A DNA stretch of 64,000 nucleotides, taken from assembly GCF_003576645.1 (NCBI RefSeq), contig NC_044930.1, positions 14,673,383 through 14,737,382 of the forward strand, read 5' to 3'. The stretch comes from Ipomoea triloba (Eukaryota; Streptophyta; Magnoliopsida; Solanales; Convolvulaceae). The notes under the pieces were generated by a model. That model did no database searches. It saw only the letters and a list, made by a program, of their open reading frames with translations, and was not told the DNA's origin. Shown piece after piece: positions 55,672 to 64,000 of the stretch (within the stretch, counting starts at the first letter, position 1; every line of letters starts with the position of its first letter). The position numbers were made by a program, and so were the translations under genes.

Positions 55672-57133
55672 ATGGTCAAATCTTATCTTCTTGTATTTAG
55701 TGCCATGAAGTGTTTCGCATGTGAGGGGCGGTTTCATCAACTTTATGGCAGCTTTGGAGTTACAAAAGCATTGAATGGTCATTCATATTGCATCCCGTGA
55801 CTCAACAGTGGTAACCCTATTGGGCTATAAATAAGAGGGTTTCTTTCAGAAGTTCATACCATCAACTTCCCATGGAGAAAAAGAAAGGAAAAGATGATGT
55901 TCCATTCTTTTATAGAGGAAAGAAACCGGCAGTCAAGTCCAAAGATTTTCAAGGAGAAAACTATCCAGAATCAACGAAGGGTGAACAGATTACGGAGCTT
56001 CCTGATAATCCAAGCAAGAATCCTATTCCCATCCAAGGTGAATGGATCCCCAAATACGAGGAGATCCACAACGATGGGATACTGGAATCGGGAGAAGAGA
56101 CCTGCACAAGAGGGACTCCTACGGCTGCACATTCTGGAAAAGGGCCTTCCGCAACCAAATGGAGAACCAAGGGAAAAGGAGAGGAAGACCAGTTGGGACT
56201 TTCTGAGGTCTGCAGCAGCCAAAGGGATGATCATCCCTAATCCAAAGACATTAAGAGGATTAGCGATGAAGATGGTCACTCCCAACTATAGTAAGCAGCT
56301 CCGGAGAGAAGAACAAGAAAAGGGAATAGCCACCCCTAGTTCTGTTATTAGACAAATAGGACTTTAGATGGCTAGTTCCCGCCTTAACGATAGATTCCTA
56401 TTAGGCTGACCAAGGTCAAACAAAAGTTTCTAGGGAATTTAATAGGATATTGATTCATATGTAATGTATCTGGAAATCACTAAATGAACTTAAGGATATG
56501 TTCCAAGTGATATCTTTTAAATGAATCAAACTTGTTTCTCTCGCAATCTGTGTTCGAAAGGTAGTTCGAGAGGTCACTTCGAAAGATAACAAACTGATAT
56601 CTCTGAAAGGAGGAATAAGGAGGGTTAGGGATCAATCACTCAGGGGGAAGATCCTTAAACTCATGAGGAAGATCATTCACCTTCGAAAGGCGAATTTGAT
56701 AAGCTCAACGGATATATGAGGTGGAACGGCTATCTTTGGACATAAATGCTAGCCACGTGGTCATCGGTTACTGACGGTTTTTCGCACTTAAGGGCATTAT
56801 CTTGATTAGTGGGAGCATGCTTATTTTAAAATATCAATACTCCACTGTCTCAAAGCTTAAACCGTTCTATACTTTACCGAAATACCCTTACCAAAATACC
56901 TTATAAACTGACCGTTATCAGGGGTATTTCTGACTTCTCACATCTTTTAAATCAACCGGGATCCTTCCACGGGTCAAACTCTCAACCCTACCCATATATC
57001 CAACCCGAATCCGCCTAATATAAAAGCAAAATCCTTCTTCTTTACCCGGATTCAAACTCAAAACCATATACCCAAAATCCCCAAATCCTTAGACGCTGTA
57101 CACATTCCCTCCAAAACACACAAACTTTCTTCA
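55672..57133 (+). other. Sirevirus B spacer between pol and env-like ORF
   Basis: The spacer holds the overlapping small ORFs at 55872-56367. The rest is non-coding with motifs such as GTTCGAGAGGT (56564-56574). AT- and CT-rich DNA precedes the env-like start. Confidence 0.65.
55872..56367 (+). other. overlapping small ORFs of unknown function
   Basis: Frame one (55872-56240, 122 codons) starts in a good context (CCCATGG) and encodes a Lys-rich peptide with MEKKKGKDDVPFFYRGKKPA. A second frame (55894-56367, 157 codons) overlaps it and ends RREEQEKGIATPSSVIRQIG. A frameshift between the two would give one protein of about 165 residues. No family is recognised. Position between pol and the env-like ORF suggests a Sirevirus accessory protein or a degraded gene piece. 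Confidence 0.4.
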
Positions 57134-60100
57134 ATGGCGTCTGAATCATCATCTTCTTCATCTTCATCGTCATCCTCCAGTGCATAGCAGAGAGAGCTAG
57201 ACCACATACGCTCTCAGATTAAACAAGTCAAGGCGGGAAGCATCCTTGACAAAGATGGCTTCATCACCCACTCGCCAAATCCAACAATGGCGGAGAGAGT
57301 CTTTAAGAAATTTGAGAAGGCTGGACTAATGCGGTACATGACGCATGACTACCGAACCATTCATGACCTCGACTACACAGAATGGTTCGCTCATGCCAAG
57401 GTCACGAAGGGCAAGATTGAAAGCCGCTTCAACGAAATAGACATAACAATCTCTGTGGGTGATTTACGAGCAGCATTCGACTTTGCTACGTCGGAGGAGG
57501 CAGTCAAGCACCTATCGGACTACAACATGGATAAGCAGGAGTTTTGGGACAAAATCCGATTGGAGACTGCACCACCCAGAGCATCCTCTGCCCTCCGCAG
57601 ATTTCATTTGAAGGAGAGGTTTGCCCTAGCCGCCGAGCTCATCATAAAATTCATCCTCGGCAAGGTGTCCGGAACAGACGAAGTCAATCTGGACACTCTG
57701 AAAATCCTCCACGCCATCTGGAACAACAACAAGTTGGACTGGGCTCACATCATCTTCGACTGCCTCAAACACCAAGTGCAGAGCTCAGTTTCCAACTCCG
57801 ACCTGACAATCTACAAAAAGGTTGGTTTTGGCTTTGTTGTTCAATTTCTATTGAGACTGAAGGGCTTCGAACTGAGGGAAGGGCGAGAGGTTCATCGGAA
57901 TACCTATATGGGTAGAACGAAACCTCAAGCTAAGGCAAAAGGTGCTAAGGATGCATCTTCATCCTCAAAGCCTAAGGGAAGGGGCAAAAGGAAAGCCCCA
58001 GCTAAGGAGAAGCGCTCTGATGACGAGCTTTTGGACATCCTAGTCAAGAGGGTTGAATTGAAAAGGAAGGCCAAGAGGACCAAGACTGCTGCTGTCACCC
58101 AGGTTCGAGAGGTGACACCGTCCGTTATACAAGTACCATTTGAGGACAGGGCACAAGCCCAGGGGGAACCTCAGGCTACACTGGCCACTGAGGTTGAGAG
58201 AGTGCCCCCTACCAAGTCCCTGTCAGGAACTTTAAGTGTTGATATACTTGCTGTTGATGGTGCTGAGGATGTTGATGAATCTGTTGGTTTGCCTCAAGAG
58301 GAGGCTCGAGAAGTTGAAGGTACTGGGATCAGTGATCCAGTACAGGGTATTGTTGAGGAACCACGACAGGTGGTTCGAGAGGTAGATATTCCAGCAGCTG
58401 AAGATCTAGACTGTGTGGTGGCTGCTGATGGTCAGGGCACTGTGGTCAGGAACCCAGTGCAAGCTTTTCTAAATGATGGGTTGACACATGATCTCTCGGT
58501 TGTTCGAGAGATAACTGAACAAGCTGTGGAGTGTGCATCAGCAACAGAAATCCTACCTGCTGACTCTGATGAGCTGAATGCTGAAATCACATCTCGATTG
58601 AATCAAAGTGTTGAGAATGTATCGAGTTTGGACGACTTCTCCAGAGTACTTCGCTGGATCAACTGGAGAACAGGTCCCTTTGATCAATTGATCTCAAGAG
58701 CAGCAGAGATGGAGGCTGAGGAACGATTTGCACTAAACTGGTTAGATCTCACTGAAATCCCAGCCGACGAGCTTCAAAACCGTGCCCATGAGATGCAAGT
58801 AATCAGGAGTAATCTTGGTCGATCTGACAAAGGAAAGGGCATAGCTGTTGATGCACAAGAAGATGAAGCCGAGCCTGAAGAAGATCCTGAACTAGATGCT
58901 CAATTTCGAGAGGATATCAGGCTTGCCACAGCAATATCCTTGGGACAAAGTGTAGAACACACGAGAGGTCCAGGAGAGACCTCTGGGGTTGCTCGAGATG
59001 ATGCTGACACTCCTACTCCAACTGCAGCAATCCCCTTGTCCCAAGTGAGTGAATCTGCTCTAGAAGACCAGGTAGCTTCGAGAGGTGAATCCGAGACCTC
59101 TGAAGCACATGAGGTGGCACCTAACTCTGTCTTACTACTGCCACCACCTGAGTCCACACCCTCGAATGCAACAGATGAAGCTCAGACAGTTCGAGAGGGT
59201 GAAATTTTGTTGCTCCAACTCCCAGGCTTTCCCATCGATATGGTTAATAGGGAAAGGTGGAGTGCACCAGTTGCTCCTGAGATAATAGATATTCCAGACT
59301 CACCAGAGCATACTGAAGTGCAAACAAGTGAGCAACAAGAGCAGAATGAGGAGAACCCTGCTGGTTCGAGAGTTGAGGTTCAAGAAGGTGGAAACCGGGA
59401 AGCACCTGCCGATGAATCAACTCCTCCAGTAGATGATCACGTTCCCAGCACTGGTTCGAGAGGTAGTGTTGAGGGGGAACCTCAATCAGATGGAAACCGG
59501 GAAGCATCTGATGCAGAGACTCCCACCTTGGCCAATCCTACCTTACCAGCAGCTGAAGCTGAGGCTCCAGGTTCGAGAGGTGAAGAGCAAGAAGTGATCC
59601 ATCCCTCAGGTGGAAACCGGGAAGCACCTGATATGGAGCTACCTTCGAGCTCTGATCCCAGTGTCCCTGCTGAACCTCAGGAAGTCAGTCGAGAGGTGGA
59701 ATCACGAATGCAAGTCATGGGTGGAAATCTGGAAGCACCCAAGTCCCCTCCGACTAGAGGTACCACTCAATCTTCTTCTCCTTCTTCTTCTGACTTTGAT
59801 CAACAGGCCGAACGAGCTTTCATTGGCGAGGTGCGTCAATTCATGGCTGATCAATCTCAGAGGATGGCTCAACTTGAGCATGTACTTGCTGTTGTTCGAA
59901 ACGCTGCAATACCTGTGACTGGCTCCGGTGACTCCCAAGCCAATCACGAAGAACTTCTCGAACAAGCAGTGTGGGCTGAGAATGCAGCACAAAGGGCTGC
60001 GGATGAGGCTGCGGTAGCTCGAGCAGAGACTGAAAGGATGAGAACTGAATTCGCCGAGTTACGAGCAGAACTTCAAGCCCACCAACGCTCAAGTGAACTT

Positions 60101-60751
60101 CGACAGGATGTGATGCAAACCATACTCACTGACCTGTCGCACCAAATGCCTGCCCAAATCCATGCACTCTTCGACGGTTTGTCCTCCTTACTTTCCCTCC
60201 GCTATGATGCCAACAAGGGGGAAAAGAAGACTCAGGGAGGGACTTCAACCAGCAAGAAGAGGGCGGCAAGTGAACCAGCTGGACCTCCTCCTCCTCCAAA
60301 AGTTCCAAAGTCAACAAGAAAACAAATGGAGGAAGCTGAAAGAGCAGATATGTTAAGGATCCAGCGTTCACTGGAAATAGGAGAAAGAAGAGAAGAAGAC
60401 AAGGAAATCAGAAGAAAGAAACAAGAACAACAAACAGCCAAAGAGAAGAGAGACAAGCTACTCCTACAGAGCTACAAGGCAGGGACCAAAGAAGACTCAA
60501 ACGAATATCTTCATGGAATCATAGTAAGTCTTCTTACCAAAACTGACTTAGCTCTTCATAGCGGTCTCACTCTTCCGGAATGCATCGAATGGTGGAGAGA
60601 TGGGGTGATTGAAGGCAACTTCATAGGTGAAGCCTTTGTCAATTACCTTCACCTGGATATATCAAACGAATATCTAGAGCAGGTGAACTTTGAAGACCTC
60701 CACAAGACACGAGCAGCCATAAACGAGAAGAGGAAAGCGAATAAGCAGTAA
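57134..60751 (+). CDS. Sirevirus B env-like ORF (putative plant transposon protein)
   Basis: The frame begins at MASESSSSSS (57134), meets TAG at 57185-57187, and is then open from 57188; the first ATG after the stop is 57287, giving 1154 codons. Residues 1 to about 215 (from 57287) form a folded region (EWFAHAKVTKGKIESRF, LDTLKILHAIWNNNKLDW) of the PF20167-like family. A basic Lys/Ala/Pro-rich linker follows, then a long acidic Val/Glu-rich region with repeated GGNREAP units. A coiled coil (ENAAQRAADEAAVARAETER) and a conserved C-terminal domain (LPECIEWWRDGVIEGNFIGEA) complete it. I see no signal peptide or clear membrane segment, so a viral-type envelope role is not supported. Many TCGAGAGGT motifs lie within it. 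The C-terminal half is conserved with copy A. Confidence 0.8.
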
Positions 60752-60994
60752 GCTCTCGATGTCTACATGCATTCGAATTTGATGTTGTTCTTTATCTTCT
60801 CTCTTTTCTGCTAAAGCCCTGTAAAACACTCCTGTTATGATAATATATATATCTTTTGTTGGGGTGTTGCGTGAGTTTGGTTATTCTTGCTTTAGTAGAT
60901 CAGTTGTCAAACTTACCATATGCGCTGAAAATAAAATCAATGCTTTTTCTTTTTCAAATCAGCCATATAAGTAAGTATAAGTGTTGGCATCATC

Positions 60995-61008
60995 AAAAAG
61001 GGGGAAAT
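60995..61008 (+). other. Sirevirus B polypurine tract
   Basis: AAAAAGGGGGAAAT directly precedes the 3' LTR, within CATCATCAAAAAGGGGG, a sequence typical of Sireviruses. It primes plus-strand DNA synthesis. The same tract occurs next to the LTR of Sirevirus A. Confidence 0.92.
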
Positions 61009-62814
61009 TGTTAGGAACATCATGTAATAGGTTTTGATGATACCAACTGTTAAGTAAGAATCCCCAAGTCTCGATACATAGGCAAAACAATGTAAGTTCG
61101 ATAAGTAAACTAAGAGCGAAAATACAACCGGGTAATTTGAGCTCAACTCGGGAAATATTTAAGCTTAAGGTAAACTTGTTTGAACAACTTAGAAGTTTTC
61201 GTGTTGTAAGCAAACAGATAGATCAGAAGCAGGCACGAGACAACTCTGGAGGAATAAGGGTCTACGAGACATCAACTAAGTCTCGAGACACAAGCCAAGT
61301 TCGAGAGGTAAGGACCTCTCGATATACCTATCGAGTTCGAGACGTAAAGAATATTCGAGAGATAGACCTCTCGATACATGGGATTGAAACATCAAGTGGT
61401 CGAGACATCTTTTATGGTCTCGATAAACCGGCACTTCTCCAAGAGGCTGAATGTTAGTCAACATGTGCAGATAAAATACTCTAAGTTTGGAGAAGAAGAA
61501 TATCATGGAGATAAAATATTGAAGAGGTGCTGAGCGGGAGGTTTCAAAATGGACGGAAGTGGATGACACGTCAGACCTCCACCACAAACGGTCAAGAAGT
61601 GCACCAATCCTGAAGTGGTCAGATTCCCCAAACAAGGAATGATGGGAACATAAAAAGAGTAACTTTATCCAAAAGAAGCAAGTGAAGCATGAACTCAAGA
61701 AAGTGGAATATGGAATATTCACTACAAAACAAAAGGCTCAAGTTACAAGACCACTACTCCATGAAAAATGCTGAAATTGTGCAAAGACCCATGTTCGGCG
61801 TGGGAGACCAATTTCAAACGGAATAGTTTTCCCTCCAACGGAACTATTCTTCTACTCTCATATATAAGGACGTAAAGACACAGAAGAAACAGGGGTTGTG
61901 AAAGAGGTCAAGAGGTTAACAAGAGGTGTCTGATAAAAACGTTCCAGTGCAAAGTGCTTAACTTGGAATATCATCCTGATATTCAATACAGCGAGAGAAC
62001 ACATCTTAGTGTTCGAAGAGAGTTACAAAGCTAAATTGTCATACATCCAGAAGGTGACCAAAGCTGCTCTACATCAAAGTTGATTCAACGATAGCTTGTG
62101 GTCAGATTGGAGATTGTTACATTCAACTGTGACTATCAACAACGTCTTGCTTTGGATTAAGCAAGGGAGGTGGAGTATCCTGGCTGCTGTCCGAGCGAAA
62201 GAAACCTGAGGCTTGACGCGGGCTTGGTGATCAAAGGTCAAGCGCTCGAGAGGTGGAGTAACTGGAAGCGGGGAGAAAAACCTGAGGAGGGGCGGAGTAA
62301 CCTGGCTGCTGTCCGAGCGAAAGAAACCTGAGGCTTGACGCGGGCTTGGTGATCAAAGGTCAAGTGCTCGAGAGGTGGAGTAACTGGAAGCGGGGCGAAA
62401 AACCTGAGGCTTGAGGCGGGCTTGGTGATCAAAGCTCAAGCGCTCGTTATTGTACTAGAAAGGGAAGTTTTTAGTGCAATCCTTCCAGGGAGTTTCTGGA
62501 AGAAGAGTGGAAGTAGGCGGGTTGGCGAACCACTTAAAAATCTCTCTTGCATTTACTTTCTGTTTTTATCTCTCGCTAACTTCTCGATTGCACTGCATAT
62601 AATCACACCTCTCGAACTAACCCAAACTCGTGCTAACCAAAAAGGGGATAATATTTCCGCTGCGCATAAAACTTTGTCTTCACCTCGTGAGGTATCGAAC
62701 CTAAACATCCTAAGTTCAATACACACGAGAGGTCGAAAAGATTTGCAAAATCTTATACAAGTCTATTCCCCCCCCCCCCCTCTAGACTTGTACCCCATCC
62801 CCTTGGGACCAACA
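61009..62814 (+). repeat. Sirevirus B 3' LTR
   Basis: The LTR is 1806 bp. Bases 61009-61888 align to the 5' LTR without gaps. After that the 3' LTR has different sequence around 61889-61945 and a different number and spacing of CCTGAGG units (62205, 62327, 62403). Confidence 0.95.
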
Positions 62815-62815
62815 C

Positions 62816-64000
62816 TTACTTCTTGTTGGCTTTCCTCTTCTTGTTAATGGCTTCTCGTGTTTTGATGGGGTCTTTCGAATTTACCAGGCTTATGTATTCT
62901 TCTGTAACATCTAGATGCCTGTAGTTTCTGTAAGCTTCCCCCACGAACTCACCTTCAATCACTCCATCTTTCCACCATGCAATGCATTCTTCTGGGGACA
63001 TATTGCTGTGAACAGATATTCCAGTGATTTTCAGAAGCTTGAATATCTCAAGAGTCAGACTTTGTTCAGTGTCTTCCCTGTTCCCAAACTTAAAGTTTGT
63101 CATGACAAAGTCGATCTTCCTTTCTTCTTCTGATTGTTGTTCTTGTCTTTTTCTTCTCCTTTCTCTTTCTTCTTCATTCCTTTTCTCCATTTCTAGTGTA
63201 CGCTGGGCCCTTAAATGTTCTACTCGTTTAGCTTCCTCCAAAGCTTTGCTTATTGTTCTTGGAACTTTCGGAGGAGGTCCAGTTGTTAAGGGTTCACTAG
63301 CTGCCCTTTTCTTGCTTGTGGATGTCCCTCGTGTTCCTAGATTTCCTTCCCCCTTGTTGGCATCATTCTGACGGGAAAGAAGGATGGACACCCCTTCAAC
63401 AAGGGACTGTAGCTGTGTAGGCACTTGGTTCGACAGATCATCGAGTATGGCTTTCATCACATCCTGTCGAAGTTCACTGGAATTTTGGAAGGCTTGAAGG
63501 GCTCGTAAATCGTCTATTTCAGCCTTTGCTTTCTCAGCTTCTGCTCGAGCTATTGCAGCCTCGTCTGCAGCCCGTTGTGCTGCATCTTCAGCCCATACTA
63601 CTTATTCGAGAAGTTCTGCATGTCGGCCTTGGGATTCACTTGTTCCAGCGGCAGGCATTGCAGCATTGCGGACAGTAGTGAGTATCCTCTCGAACTGAGC
63701 CATCTTCTGAGATTGATCAGCCATGAATTGACGCACCTCGCCAATGAAAGCTTCTTCGGCCTGTCGATCATTATCAGAAGTAGAAGGAGAAGTAGAAGTA
63801 CCTTTTATTAGAGGGGACTTGGGTGCTTCCAGATTTCCACCCATTACTTGCAATTGCGAGTCCACCTCTCGAATGAGTTCCTGAGGACTAGCAGGGACAC
63901 TGGGATCAGAGCTCAAAGGTAGCTCCATATCAGGCGCTTCCCGGTTTCCACCTGAGGGATGGATCACTTCTTGCTCTTCACCTCTCGAACCTGGAGCCTC
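62816..64000 (-). pseudogene. Sirevirus A env-like ORF, C-terminal part
   Basis: The minus-strand frame enters from the right edge with GGNREAPDMELP and the coiled coil, and meets TAA at 63602-63604 where Sirevirus B has Gln. It continues as ARAEAEKAKAEIDDL and KKRAASEPLTTGPPPKVPRT, then ends MSPEECIAWWKDGVIEGEF and KRKANKK. The natural stop TAA (62816-62818) lies in the CTTAC duplication of Sirevirus B. It is similar to but clearly diverged from the Sirevirus B protein, with the C-terminal domain the most conserved. Confidence 0.85.

Larger units (their letters stand above)
48151..62814 (+). mobile_element. Sirevirus B (Ty1/copia), nearly complete, 14.7 kb
   Basis: The LTRs are 48151-49985 and 61009-62814 (TGTTAGGAAC to GACCAACA). 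The duplication CTTAC lies at 48146-48150 and 62815-62819. The order is: 5' LTR, PBS for initiator tRNA-Met, gag, pol (protease, integrase, RT, RNase H), spacer with a small ORF, env-like ORF, PPT, 3' LTR. An env-like ORF and the AAAAAGGGGGAAAT PPT next to the LTR are Sirevirus traits. It sits at the stop codon of the env-like ORF of Sirevirus A, in the opposite orientation. Confidence 0.95.
46883..64000 (-). mobile_element. Sirevirus A (Ty1/copia), 3' part, interrupted by Sirevirus B
   Basis: The minus-strand element runs off the right edge of the window. Visible parts are its env-like ORF (64000-62816) and, beyond the 48151-62814 insertion, its 3' non-coding tail, the PPT (AAAAAGGGGGAAAT, about 47854-47872) and the 3' LTR at 46883-47853. 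The left flank is inside a LINE. The other LTR and gag-pol would lie to the right. Confidence 0.88.

Noticed and set aside
57287..60751. true viral envelope gene
   Set aside because: No signal peptide, membrane anchor or fusion-type segment is visible; env-like is used only as the traditional label for its position.
61276..61722. 148-codon minus-strand ORF in the LTR (also at 48418-48864)
   Set aside because: It lies in the non-coding LTR and matches no family. Its presence in both LTRs follows from their identity.

Overview
This is nuclear DNA from a flowering plant, most likely a eudicot. The evidence is a multi-exon gene for the chloroplast DEAD-box RNA helicase RH3 and plant-type transposable elements (Sirevirus Ty1/copia, Tat-type and Athila Ty3/gypsy, CACTA, hAT, L1-type LINE). 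I see one convincing complete cellular gene (RH3, 13005-18094, + strand, 10 exons, 783 codons), one truncated lipase gene fragment (20485-21643, - strand), and a poly(A)-tailed retrocopy with an 84-codon ORF (45639-46247). Nearly everything else is transposon, often nested.

Left part (1-12900): AT-rich DNA without a clear gene, then an old minus-strand fragment of a Sirevirus extra (env-like) ORF (3190-4017 and 10637-11640). A CACTA element (4018-10636, 3-bp target duplication TCG) splits this fragment. The CACTA element carries a decayed TNPD transposase and a decayed second gene with a C48 (Ulp1-like) protease region, and is itself interrupted by a 738-bp hAT element (7595-8332, perfect 8-bp duplication ACTGGTGG). 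A degenerate LINE reverse-transcriptase piece (11641-12050) lies between this block and RH3.

Middle (18100-44200): RH3 3' flank with small repeats and MITE-like sequences; the lipase remnant; a compact 1.66-kb LTR element (22329-23987); and a 16.5-kb Tat-type gypsy element on the minus strand (24856-41379). The Tat element has a plus-strand antisense transcription unit near its 3' LTR, with a TATA box, a likely 5' leader intron and a PF04195-like ORF with two in-frame introns. An 8.6-kb Athila-type element without pol (25913-34515, duplication GTAGT) has inserted inside that antisense ORF.

Right part (44210-64000): a minus-strand L1-type LINE is interrupted by the retrocopy and by a minus-strand Sirevirus (A, running off the window). 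A nearly complete 14.7-kb plus-strand Sirevirus (B, 48151-62814, duplication CTTAC) has inserted at the stop codon of A's env-like ORF. Sirevirus B has LTRs, a PBS, gag, pol, a small extra ORF, a 1154-codon env-like ORF and a PPT. The motif TCGAGAGGT recurs throughout this family, in LTRs, spacers and all three coding frames; this is the pattern I find most unusual. Three single Ns mark assembly joins, at least two of them flanked by duplicated sequence.
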